A stretch of 64,000 bases of DNA. It comes from FEN-1139 sp964396375. Lineage in GTDB: Bacteria; Myxococcota_A; Polyangia; Polyangiales; Polyangiaceae. Shown in pieces: positions 34,694 to 42,588 of the stretch (position 1 is the stretch's first letter; each line of letters opens with the position of its first letter). Where the stretch lies: positions 49,891 to 113,890 of the forward strand of contig CAYNEY010000012.1 of NCBI GenBank assembly GCA_964396375.1, written 5' to 3'. Under the pieces are notes generated by a model. It made no database searches. It saw only the letters and a list, made by a program, of their open reading frames with translations, and was not told the DNA's origin. The position numbers and the translations under genes were made by a program.

Positions 34694-35902
34694 ATGACTT
34701 CGATCCAAAGCGGCCTCACCCCTCTCGAAGAGCTCGACCTCGCGAACAAGCGCGTGCTGGTCCGTGCCGATCTCGACGTGGGAGGGACGGGCGAGATTGA
34801 TCGCCTCGAACTGGAGGGCAAGGTTGCCTTTCTTACCCCTACCCTCCGCGCCTTGGAGGAAAAGGGGGCAAAAATCATACTCTTGGCGCATCGCGGACGT
34901 CCCAAGGGACGCGCCCAAGCCGAGCTCGGAATGGAGGCGATCGGGGCGGAGCTGGCGGAGAAACTCGGCTACGAGATCCTGTTACCCGACGACTGCATCG
35001 GGGAAGCCGCCCACAAGGCCGTCCTCGATCTTCGGCCGCATCAGGCGGTCTTGCTCGAGAATCTGCGCTTCCATGCTGAAGAGGAGCGCGGTGACGAGAC
35101 CTTCGCGCGCCGGCTGGCGGAGCTGGGCGACGTCTACGTGAACGAGGCGCTCGGCGCATCGAACCGGCCTCATGCCTCGATTGTGCACCTGCCGAGGCTG
35201 ATGCCGGAACGAGCCGTCGGCCTCGGCGTCAAAGCTGAACTCGCCGCCCTCGAGCGCGTCACCACCCCGCAATTGCCCATGGCCATCTTCCTTGGTGGAA
35301 CGCGGCTCGGGGAGCGTGGCACCCTGATCGAGCGGCTCCTCGGCCCCCAACGGTCGCTTCTGCTTGGCGGACTGCTTGGCTGCACCTTCCTTGCTGCCAA
35401 GGGACACGAGATGGGGCGGTCGCGCATCGATCCGCGCGAGTTGGCTCGAGCCCGCACCCTGCTCGAGCAAGCGGATCGCGTGGGCACGGAGCTCGTGCTG
35501 CCGCAAGACTTGGTGGTGGCAAGCTCGAGTGAGCAAGCCGAAGGTCGGAATGTGGCGATCAATGGGGTGAGCGCCACCGACGAGGTGGTCGATCTCGGAA
35601 GCGCCACCCGCGCCCTCTACCGGGAGCTGCTCCGTGGAAAAAAGACCGCCCTGTGGATCGGCGCGATGGGGCAAATGGGGAACCTCGCCTTCTCTCGCGG
35701 CACCGAGGAGTTGGCTCTCGCGCTCTGCGGCGCTCCTCCCTATTCCGTGGTGATGGGGCAAGCGGCCGTGAACGCCGCGCGCCGGCTCCCCCCCGAGGCC
35801 AAGGACGCGATAGGACACATCTGTATGGGTGGTGGCGCCAGCCTCGAACTCGTCGAGCACCGGCGTCTCCCCGGAATCGAAGCGTTACGAGTGGGCGGAT
35901 AG
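34694..35902 (+). CDS. pgk: Divergent phosphoglycerate kinase
   Basis: 402 residues, full PGK length. Kept: AHRGRPKG (His/Arg of SHLGRP), LLENLRF, the Arg in SNRPHAS, and the CMGGGASLELVE loop. Changed against the usual consensus: the N-terminal DFNVP reads DLDVG; the arginine of TRIxAxLPT reads Lys (KVAFLTPT); GGAKVxDK reads GGTRLGER, both Lys becoming Arg; and the GGGDT nucleotide-binding Asp segment reads MGQAAVN. PGK converts 1,3-bisphosphoglycerate and ADP to 3-phosphoglycerate and ATP. The position 15 bp before tpiA is classical, but gapA is not upstream. Activity is uncertain. Confidence 0.85.
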   Translation: MTSIQSGLTPLEELDLANKRVLVRADLDVGGTGEIDRLELEGKVAFLTPTLRALEEKGAKIILLAHRGRPKGRAQAELGMEAIGAELAEKLGYEILLPDDCIGEAAHKAVLDLRPHQAVLLENLRFHAEEERGDETFARRLAELGDVYVNEALGASNRPHASIVHLPRLMPERAVGLGVKAELAALERVTTPQLPMAIFLGGTRLGERGTLIERLLGPQRSLLLGGLLGCTFLAAKGHEMGRSRIDPRELARARTLLEQADRVGTELVLPQDLVVASSSEQAEGRNVAINGVSATDEVVDLGSATRALYRELLRGKKTALWIGAMGQMGNLAFSRGTEELALALCGAPPYSVVMGQAAVNAARRLPPEAKDAIGHICMGGGASLELVEHRRLPGIEALRVGG

Positions 35903-35917
35903 CCCGAAAGGAACAAA

Positions 35918-36682
35918 GTGGCAAATTCTCGCATTCAGCTGATCGCTGGCAATTGGAAGATGTATCAGGGTGGTCCTTCGGGCGTCGAGCTCGCGCGGGG
36001 CGTCGCGGAGCGCTCGGGCAAGGAAACCGGAGTCGAGGTGGTGGTCGCGCCGCCAGCCATCGTGCTCGCCGCTGTGGCACAAGCGGTCGCTGGTACCAAG
36101 GTCGAGGTCGCCGGTCAGAACCTCTACCCCAAGGACGAGGGCGCGTTCACCGGTGAAGTCTCGGCGCCGATGCTCAAGGCGGCGGGCTGCAAATGGGTGA
36201 TCATCGGACACAGCGAGCGACGTCAGTACTTCGGCGAAACCGATCAGAGCGTGGCCGAGAAGACCGAGGCTGCCCTCAAAGCCGGCCTCTCGCCGATCGT
36301 GTGTGTGGGCGAAACCTTGGCTGAGCGTGAAGCCAACCGCACCATCGAGGTCGTGTACCGTCAGGTAGACGCCGTGACCGCGATCCTCGCCAAGAACCCA
36401 GGCCTGGGCGTGATCGCCTACGAGCCCGTCTGGGCCATCGGCACCGGCAAGGTGGCGACCGATGCACAGGCGGAGGAGGTCCACGCGGCGCTGCGCGCGC
36501 GCCTCTCGGCCACCTCGGCCGAGCTCGCCGACAAGACCCGCATTCTCTACGGTGGCAGCGTCAAGCCCGAGAACGCGAAGGCGCTGCTCTCCTGCCCCAA
36601 CATCGACGGCGCGCTGGTCGGTGGCGCCTCCCTCAAGGCCGAGAGCTTCGCGGCCATCGTAGCGGCAGCTCCCCGCGCCTGA
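35918..36682 (+). CDS. tpiA: Triosephosphate isomerase
   Basis: 254 residues from a GTG with AAAGGAAC upstream. All catalytic elements are present: Asn/Lys in IAGNWKMYQ, His in VIIGHSERRQYFGE, the catalytic Glu with flexible loop 6 in YEPVWAIGTGKVAT, and the phosphate loop LYGGSVKPEN with ALVGGASL. It interconverts dihydroxyacetone phosphate and glyceraldehyde 3-phosphate. It is 15 nt behind pgk and followed by a strong hairpin. Unlike its neighbour, it shows no loss of key residues. Confidence 0.97.
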   Translation: MANSRIQLIAGNWKMYQGGPSGVELARGVAERSGKETGVEVVVAPPAIVLAAVAQAVAGTKVEVAGQNLYPKDEGAFTGEVSAPMLKAAGCKWVIIGHSERRQYFGETDQSVAEKTEAALKAGLSPIVCVGETLAEREANRTIEVVYRQVDAVTAILAKNPGLGVIAYEPVWAIGTGKVATDAQAEEVHAALRARLSATSAELADKTRILYGGSVKPENAKALLSCPNIDGALVGGASLKAESFAAIVAAAPRA

Positions 36683-36736
36683 ACCACGGAAAATCGAGCT
36701 CGAGTTCGGCCTGATGCGAGCATCGAGCCGCTACCC

Positions 36737-36765
36737 CCGATGCCCCGGTCACCCCGGGGCATCGG
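36737..36765 (+). terminator. Hairpin terminator candidate after tpiA
   Basis: A perfect 12-bp stem, CCGATGCCCCGG (36737-36748) and CCGGGGCATCGG (36754-36765), with a 5-nt loop, lies 55 nt after tpiA and 79 nt before secG. The downstream T-run is short (CCATTTCC), so termination may be partial. Confidence 0.55.
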
Positions 36766-36843
36766 CCATTTCCAGATTCGGCCCACCAGCTTGTCCCCTT
36801 CGGCTGGCGCCCTCGCCCTCCGTCTTCTAGGCTTCGCCCCGCC

Positions 36844-37176
36844 GTGACCGAACTCATCGAGACCCCCCTCACCGTCGTCCACGCTCTGTCGTGCATCTTT
36901 TTGATCTTGGTCGTGCTGCTGCAACCAGGTAAAAGCGGCGGGCTCGGGGCGATCTCGGGAGCTGCAGCGCAGCAAGTGTTCGGTGGACGTGGCGCCGGTA
37001 ACTTCCTCACCAAGACTACCTGGGCGACCGCCGCAGTGTTCCTGGTGACCTCGATGTCGCTCGCCTACCTCTCGAGCTCCAGCGACTCGTCGCTGCAGAA
37101 GAAGGCCAAGCAGTCACAATCGTACGATCCGTCGGGGCGGGGCCATCTTCCGGAGAAGACCCCGGAAGGGAAGTGA
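36844..37176 (+). CDS. secG: Preprotein translocase subunit SecG
   Basis: 110 residues from a GTG. Two transmembrane helices (VVHALSCIFLILVVLLQPG and TWATAAVFLVTSMSLAYL) flank the conserved cytoplasmic loop KSGGLGAISGAAAQQVFGGRGAGNFLTKTT. The C-terminal tail is charged and variable, as in other SecG proteins. It is part of the SecYEG channel and assists SecA cycling. The tpiA-secG order is common in bacteria. Its stop overlaps the GTG of the next gene. Confidence 0.95.
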   Translation: MTELIETPLTVVHALSCIFLILVVLLQPGKSGGLGAISGAAAQQVFGGRGAGNFLTKTTWATAAVFLVTSMSLAYLSSSSDSSLQKKAKQSQSYDPSGRGHLPEKTPEGK

Positions 37177-38609
37177 GCGTCCTCGGGCGACTCCTCACCG
37201 CAGTCGTTACCGTCCGCATCGCCCTCAGTCTCATCTTGTGGATGGGGTCGCTCGCGGTCGTCAGCGACGATGATTTCGCCCGGGTGGTCATCGCTCAAGG
37301 ATTCTCGGTCACACCCAGGCTCGATCCCTCCGGATCCAGCTGGCTTCCGTTGCCATTCTACGTGATGGGAACCGCGATGATAGGGCTCGCTCCGAGCCTG
37401 CTCGTGGCGCGACTGGTCGCGCTTGGGCTGGCCGCGCTCTCGGCACTGGGTGTGTATGTGGCGGGGACTTGGCTCGGACTTGGTCGGCGGTCAGCCGCTT
37501 GTGCCGCCCTCGCGGCCACCCTTCTCCCCCACGCGGCATGGCTCGGCGCCGCCACGGTTCCCGACTACCCCACCGCGGTTCTGATCTTGCTCGGCGCCGC
37601 CAGCCTGGCGACCGACACGGTTCGAATCCGTGGATTGGGTGCCCTCGCCCTCGCGACCGCCTGCTTCTCTCGCTACGAAGCCTGGCCGGTCGCAGCTGCC
37701 TTTGCGATCCTGACTGGAGTGGAGTCAGTTCGGACGCGACGCCTCACGCTGCTCGCTCCCATCGCTCTCTCCCTTGTGGCACCACTGCTCTGGCTCGCGC
37801 ACGGGGTGGCCATCCACCACGATGCCTGGTTCTTCCTCGAGCGAGTCGAAAGCTACCACCGGGCGCTCGGTGGCAAGGGACTCAGCCTTGGGTTCGCGCT
37901 GCTCTCCCAGCTCGCCTCGCTCTTGGCCGAACCCGAGCTGCTGATCCTGGTCGCGCTCTTCGCGCTCATGTTCGCGGTACGGCGCCGACGAGAGAAGCTG
38001 ACGCTGGTTGGCTCCTTCGGAAAACTCTGGCTGGCTCTCTTCGCACTGTTCGCGTTCCGAGTGGCTGGGGAGTACCTCGGAGGGGGCCCGACGCACCACC
38101 CGGAGCGGCCGCTACTCGCCCTCTGGCTCGCCCTCATCCTCTTCGGCGCGGGGCTGTTGGAGGCACTCCTCACGAGCTTTCCCTCGCCCCGACGCCTGGC
38201 CCTGCTCCTTTTCGTTACCGCGGTTCCCTTGGTGGTCTTGGTCGCCATGGTGATCCGCCCGAAAGTGGTCCATCTCGAGCCTTTGAACCGCGACCGTGAG
38301 CTCGCGATCGCCGGCGTGGCCCGCGCCCGAGTGCCAAAGAAGATGAAGCTTGGGATTTGCACCCGCGATTATGGTGCGTTCGCCATCCAGGCCGGCTTCG
38401 GCCGCCCGAAGGATGCGCAGCTCGTCTGCGACCGCGATCCTCGGCGAAAAATCCCCGATCCGCTGCGGAGCCCGGAGGCCCTCATCGCCCGACTCCGCGA
38501 CCATCAGCTCGAGTACCTAGTGGCACCGCGCGACGCCCTCGCCTGGGTCGACCATGGTTTCTCGGTCTTGGCCAGCCGCGCCGACTTCGTCCTGGTGCGG
38601 AGCCCCTGA
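37173..38609 (+). CDS. GT-C fold membrane glycosyltransferase (ArnT/PMT-like)
   Basis: 478 residues with about ten hydrophobic helices. After the first helix comes the acidic loop SDDDFARVVIAQGF, the catalytic DxD-like position of GT-C enzymes, then PLPFYVMGTAMIGLAPSLLVAR. A small soluble C-terminal domain closes the protein (KLGICTRDYGAFAIQAGF). Such enzymes use polyprenyl-phosphate sugars to glycosylate lipids or secreted proteins in the periplasm. The GTG start overlaps the secG stop. Acceptor and donor are unknown. Confidence 0.82.
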   Translation: MSVLGRLLTAVVTVRIALSLILWMGSLAVVSDDDFARVVIAQGFSVTPRLDPSGSSWLPLPFYVMGTAMIGLAPSLLVARLVALGLAALSALGVYVAGTWLGLGRRSAACAALAATLLPHAAWLGAATVPDYPTAVLILLGAASLATDTVRIRGLGALALATACFSRYEAWPVAAAFAILTGVESVRTRRLTLLAPIALSLVAPLLWLAHGVAIHHDAWFFLERVESYHRALGGKGLSLGFALLSQLASLLAEPELLILVALFALMFAVRRRREKLTLVGSFGKLWLALFALFAFRVAGEYLGGGPTHHPERPLLALWLALILFGAGLLEALLTSFPSPRRLALLLFVTAVPLVVLVAMVIRPKVVHLEPLNRDRELAIAGVARARVPKKMKLGICTRDYGAFAIQAGFGRPKDAQLVCDRDPRRKIPDPLRSPEALIARLRDHQLEYLVAPRDALAWVDHGFSVLASRADFVLVRSP

Positions 38610-38670
38610 GCGAGCCCGCCGCGGTGAGTGAACGCTCCCTCCACTGGTCGGTGCCCTGCGCGCCGTCGCT

Positions 38671-40470
38671 TCAATGCAGGGATTCCCCGGTCACCGCCTC
38701 CATCACCACCCGATGCTCGCGCCGAGCCAGAAACTCCGCGGAGACCGCGTGCACATCCTCCAGCAGAAGCTCTAGCATCAGGCTCTTTCCTGCGGTGGGG
38801 AGCGCCTTTCGGAGGCGCGCCAGGCTGGCCTTCAACCGCTTCTGCTCTGCTTCGTTCAAGAGATCTTGGTCGGTCTTGAGGGCTACCTCCACACTCGCGA
38901 GGATGGTCTCAGCATGGAGGCGGAGCTCGACCAGCGCACGCTCCTCGAGGTCGGTGGCTTCTCGCTCTCGACTGGCCTCGAGCATCGCGCGCACTTCCGT
39001 TTCCGAAAGGCCGCGACCGGGCCGCAGCTCCACCACGTAAACGCGCTCGCCGTGCACTTCCCGTGCCGAGACGGCGAGCAGCCCGCTCTCGTCGATCCGA
39101 AAATCTACCGTGAGCCGCGCGCGCCCCGCCTTCATCGGGGGCACATCCGTGATCTTCACTCGGCACAGGGAGCGGCAGTCACGGACGAACTGTCGCTCAC
39201 CTTCCACCACGTGCAGCTCAAACCCCGTCTGACCGTCGACATGGGTGGTGAACACCGCCTGCGCCACGGTGGGAATGGGCGTATTGCGCTCAAGGAGCCG
39301 CTCCACGCCGCCCCCCAGAGTCTCGATCCCGAGCGACAAAGGCAGGACATCGAACAAGCGGCGCGAGGACCCCTCAGGACTCGGCTCGGCCGCGTGGAGC
39401 GCAGCCCCTTGTGCCACCAGCGTGTCTGGATCGTGCTCGACCAGCGGCTCGCGGGAGAACCAGTCGCGCACCGCGGCCCGGAGCGCCGGCATCCGTGTCA
39501 TGCCGCCCACCAAGAGCACCTCGCTCAGCTGCTCCGGCTCGAGCTCGGTGTCCCGCAAGGTGCGGATCACCACCCGTCGGATCCGCTCCAGCCATGGAGC
39601 CGCGAGTTGCTCGAGTGTGGAGCGCGAGAGTTCGAAGAGCCTTGTCCCGAGCGCGACGCTCGAAAGCTCCTCCTCGGAGAGTCGATGCTTGAGCTCCCGC
39701 GCCAGCGGAAGCAACTGGCGCGGCTCGACCTCATCGGTGAGCGCCCGCATTCTCTCGACCAGCAGCCGATCGAGATCGTCGCCGCCGAGCAGGGTGTCGC
39801 CACCCGTACCGAGGACCTGGAAGAGCCCGTCTTCGAGACGGAGCACGGTCACGTCGAAGGTGCCTCCCCCCAGATCGCACACCACGAAGAGCCCGTTTTT
39901 CTGCCGCTCCAGCCCATGGGCAAGCGCCGCCGCGGTGGGCTCGGAGAGGAGCCGCACACCTCGCAAGCCAGCCAAGCGTGCAGCTTGGTGGGTGGCCTCC
40001 CGCGCCGCATGATCGAAGGTGGCAGGCACGGTCACAACTACCTTGTCCGCCGAACCCACCGCCGCCTCCGCGACCCGCCGGAGCTCGCCGAGGATGGCCG
40101 CACTCAGCTCCACCACCGTCCGCGGCCGATCATCGAAGGCGATCCGCACCAGCCGCGCCTGGTCGTCATCTTCGGGCGGCACCGCCCGGTCCCCGAGCAA
40201 ACGCACTACCACCGGGTCATCCGCGGAACGCCCCATCAGCCGCTTGATGCTGCGGACGCTCGAAGCAAGATCGAGGGCAGCCGCACCGACCACCACCCTT
40301 CCCTCCGCATCCACCCCGACCACGCTCGGCAAGAGGCGCGATTTGTCGGGCAACGGCAGCACCTCGGCCCGGCCCTCCCGCACCACCGCGACGAGCGAGT
40401 TGGTGGTGCCGAGATCGATGCCGAAGGTCACGGGGGCCAAGGGGGGCTCACGGGAGGGAAAAGAGGGCAT
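38671..40470 (-). CDS. hscA: Fe-S assembly chaperone HscA (Hsp70)
   Basis: A 599-residue Hsp70. The ATPase domain has GIDLGTTNS, VVTVPATFDHAAR, LLSEPTAAALAHGL, VCDLGGGTFDVTVL and VLLVGGMTRMPALR. The substrate-binding domain starts DVLPLSLGIETLGGGVERLL. The sequence lacks the DnaK C-terminal EEVD-like tail and sits in the isc operon, both typical of HscA. Its ATG lies 23 nt inside the end of hscB. HscA binds the LPPVK loop of IscU to promote cluster release. This IscU keeps that loop, although the partner HscB has lost its HPD. Confidence 0.93.
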   Translation of the reverse strand: MPSFPSREPPLAPVTFGIDLGTTNSLVAVVREGRAEVLPLPDKSRLLPSVVGVDAEGRVVVGAAALDLASSVRSIKRLMGRSADDPVVVRLLGDRAVPPEDDDQARLVRIAFDDRPRTVVELSAAILGELRRVAEAAVGSADKVVVTVPATFDHAAREATHQAARLAGLRGVRLLSEPTAAALAHGLERQKNGLFVVCDLGGGTFDVTVLRLEDGLFQVLGTGGDTLLGGDDLDRLLVERMRALTDEVEPRQLLPLARELKHRLSEEELSSVALGTRLFELSRSTLEQLAAPWLERIRRVVIRTLRDTELEPEQLSEVLLVGGMTRMPALRAAVRDWFSREPLVEHDPDTLVAQGAALHAAEPSPEGSSRRLFDVLPLSLGIETLGGGVERLLERNTPIPTVAQAVFTTHVDGQTGFELHVVEGERQFVRDCRSLCRVKITDVPPMKAGRARLTVDFRIDESGLLAVSAREVHGERVYVVELRPGRGLSETEVRAMLEASREREATDLEERALVELRLHAETILASVEVALKTDQDLLNEAEQKRLKASLARLRKALPTAGKSLMLELLLEDVHAVSAEFLARREHRVVMEAVTGESLH

Positions 40471-40897
40471 TTTTGGCCTCCTGCTCCAGTTTCTCGAGGT
40501 ACGAGAGCCGAAGCAGGAGCGGACGGAGCGACTCGCCGCGAGCCCGGCGCTCTTCGAATGCCTCTAGCAACTCCGCTGTGTCTCGCTTGATGCTTTCGGA
40601 GAGCGTCGTGAGCTCCGCCTCATCACCGCGCGCCAGAGCCTCGGCAAGGTGTTCCCGCGCCGCCATCACCCAACTGAGGAGCGCGGGATCGTGATGCACT
40701 CCCTCCATCGACCCGCACTCGGCCAAGAAGAGACAACGCCGGAGCGGGGAGACCAGCAGCCGCGCAGCCTGATTCAGCTCCTCGAGCGGCACCTCACCGG
40801 TGCGACCGCGCTCACGCACGGCGCGCTCCAACTCCTCACGCCCGAGCAGCGCGGTCCGAGGCAGCCCCAGCAACTCGAAGGGATCCTTTTCCGTCAC
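40448..40897 (-). CDS. hscB: HscB-like co-chaperone lacking the HPD motif
   Basis: 149 residues from a GTG at 40897 that overlaps the iscU stop as GTGA. The N-terminal J-domain-like start is FELLGLPRTALLGREELERAV, and the later LNQAARLLVSPLRRCLFLAECG matches the end of HscB J-domains (INxAxxxLRxPLxRAxYLL). Between them only RERGRTGEVPLEE remains, so the His-Pro-Asp loop and part of a helix are deleted. The C-terminal IscU-binding three-helix bundle is retained (LREHLAEAL-like block and LLLRLSYLEKLEQE). Without HPD it should not stimulate HscA in the normal way. Confidence 0.8.
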   Translation of the reverse strand: MTEKDPFELLGLPRTALLGREELERAVRERGRTGEVPLEELNQAARLLVSPLRRCLFLAECGSMEGVHHDPALLSWVMAAREHLAEALARGDEAELTTLSESIKRDTAELLEAFEERRARGESLRPLLLRLSYLEKLEQEAKNALFSLP

Positions 40898-41277
40898 TTG
40901 GCCTGCTTCTTCTGGTAATCGAGGATGGCCTGGCGGATCGCGTCCTCCGCCAGCACCGAGCAGTGGAGCTTGACCGGAGGCAGGCACAGCTCCCGCGCGA
41001 TGGCCTTGTCTTCGACCCGAGCCGCCTCTTCCAGGGTCTTTCCGGTGATAAGCTCGGTGGCGAGCGCCGAGGCCGCGATCGCCGAACCACAGCCGAAGGT
41101 CTTGAAGCGCGCTTCCTCGATGATCCCTTCTTCGCTGACGCGGATCTGCAGACGCATCACGTCCCCGCAGGCAGGCGAGCCCACCAGCCCGGTGCCAACA
41201 TCCGGCGCGTTCGCGTCCAGCGTGCCGACGTTCTTCGGGTGGTCATTGAGTTCGAGAACCTTGTCGGAGTAGCTCAT
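40894..41277 (-). CDS. iscU: Fe-S cluster scaffold IscU
   Basis: 127 residues from the ATG at 41277, which overlaps the iscS stop as ATGA; an ATG at 41289 is in frame but inside iscS. The three scaffold cysteines are at the same numbers as in E. coli: Cys37 (PACGD), Cys63 (FGCGS) and Cys106 (LHCSVL), with His105 before the last. The HscA recognition loop LPPVK is intact (99-103). It receives sulfur from IscS, builds [2Fe-2S] clusters and passes them on. Confidence 0.97.
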   Translation of the reverse strand: MSYSDKVLELNDHPKNVGTLDANAPDVGTGLVGSPACGDVMRLQIRVSEEGIIEEARFKTFGCGSAIAASALATELITGKTLEEAARVEDKAIARELCLPPVKLHCSVLAEDAIRQAILDYQKKQAK

Positions 41278-42482
41278 GTTCGGCTCCAAGAGATCTTCGA
41301 GAGATCGACCCCGGCCTTGACCATCTCATAGAGAGGTGACATCTCGCGCAGGCGCGCGACCTCGGACTCAATCCTACCGAGCGCGTAGTCCACCTCCTCT
41401 TCGGTGGTCCCGCGCCCGAGGCCGAAGCGGATGCTGGTGTGCGCCACCTCTTCGGGGACCCCCATGGCGCGGAGCACGTAGCTTGGCTCGAGGGTGGCGC
41501 TGGTGCAGGCCGAGCCGCTGGAGAGCGAAAGCTCGCGGAGCGCCAGCATCAAGCCATCTCCCTCCACGTAGTGAAAGCTCAGGTTGAGATTGCCGGGCAA
41601 ACAGAGCGAAGGATGGCCATTTCTGGTGACGTGAGGGAGTTCGAGCAGCCCCGCGCAGAGCCGATCGCGCAGGCGAGCGATCCGTGGATTCTCGGTCGGT
41701 CCCTCGCGGAGCATGAGCTCCACCGCCGCCGCAAAACCCACGATCCCCGGCACGTTGAGGGTCCCGGAGCGCAGCTTCTCTTCATGGCCCCCGCCATCCA
41801 TCTGCGCCACCAGACGCACCCGCGGATTGGCGCGGCGCACGTAGAGCGCCCCGACGCCCTTCGGCCCGTAGATTTTGTGAGCCGTTACCGAGCAGAGATC
41901 GACCAAGCTCACATCAAAAGGCACGCGCAGCCAACCCTGGCAGGCATCCACGTGGAAATACGCCCCGTGCTCCCGCACCAGCCGAGAGAGCTCCGCGATC
42001 GGCTGGACCGTGCCCACCTCGTTGTTGGCCAGCATCACGCTCACCACCGTGGTGTCGGGTCGGAGCGCCGCGGCGATGGCCTCGGGCGCGACCCGACCCT
42101 CGGCATCCACGCCCACCACCGTGACCTCGAACCCCCGGCGCTCGAGGGCGTGCAGGGTGTCGAGTACGCTCTTGTGCTCGATGGCGGTGGTAACGAGGTG
42201 CCGCCCCTCCCCCGCGCGCGCCTCAGCCGCCCCTTTCAAGGCCAGGTTGTTGCTCTCGGTTGCCCCGGAGGTGAAGATGACCTCCCGCGAGCTGGTGGCC
42301 CCGAGCGCCTCGGCCAGCTTGGCCCGCGCCGCCTCCACCGCCTCCCGCGCCCTGTGCCCATAGGAGTGGGAGCCGCTGGCGGCATTCCCGAACTCCTCGC
42401 GAAAGTACGGCAGCATCGCCTCTAGCACCCGCGGATCGACGGGGGTGGTCGCGTGGTGATCGAGGTAGATCCGGCGGGTCAT
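41274..42482 (-). CDS. iscS: Cysteine desulfurase IscS
   Basis: A 402-residue PLP enzyme. It begins RRIYLDHHATTPVDPRVLEAML and has the PLP lysine in SVTAHKIYGPKGVG. The ligand segment is FTSGATESNNLALKG, with HVDACQGWLRVPFD and the mobile-loop cysteine in LSSGSACTSATLEPSYVL. It converts cysteine to alanine and a protein persulfide. It is the first gene of iscS-iscU-hscB-hscA; no iscR, iscA or fdx gene accompanies it in the window. The 106 bp upstream separate it from the divergent helicase gene. Confidence 0.96.
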   Translation of the reverse strand: MTRRIYLDHHATTPVDPRVLEAMLPYFREEFGNAASGSHSYGHRAREAVEAARAKLAEALGATSSREVIFTSGATESNNLALKGAAEARAGEGRHLVTTAIEHKSVLDTLHALERRGFEVTVVGVDAEGRVAPEAIAAALRPDTTVVSVMLANNEVGTVQPIAELSRLVREHGAYFHVDACQGWLRVPFDVSLVDLCSVTAHKIYGPKGVGALYVRRANPRVRLVAQMDGGGHEEKLRSGTLNVPGIVGFAAAVELMLREGPTENPRIARLRDRLCAGLLELPHVTRNGHPSLCLPGNLNLSFHYVEGDGLMLALRELSLSSGSACTSATLEPSYVLRAMGVPEEVAHTSIRFGLGRGTTEEEVDYALGRIESEVARLREMSPLYEMVKAGVDLSKISWSRT

Positions 42483-42588
42483 CCTGGCCCGGGTGGCCTA
42501 GCACGGCGGCTGTCAAAGGTGAAAATGGCTGCCCATGGGCCAGTATTTGCCCTAATTTCTGCTAGTTCTGCTAGCTTCGCCTCCCAAC

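Noticed and set aside
38866..40590. 574-codon plus-strand frame opposite hscA
   Set aside because: Shadow of hscA; His/Arg/Pro-rich composition without domains.
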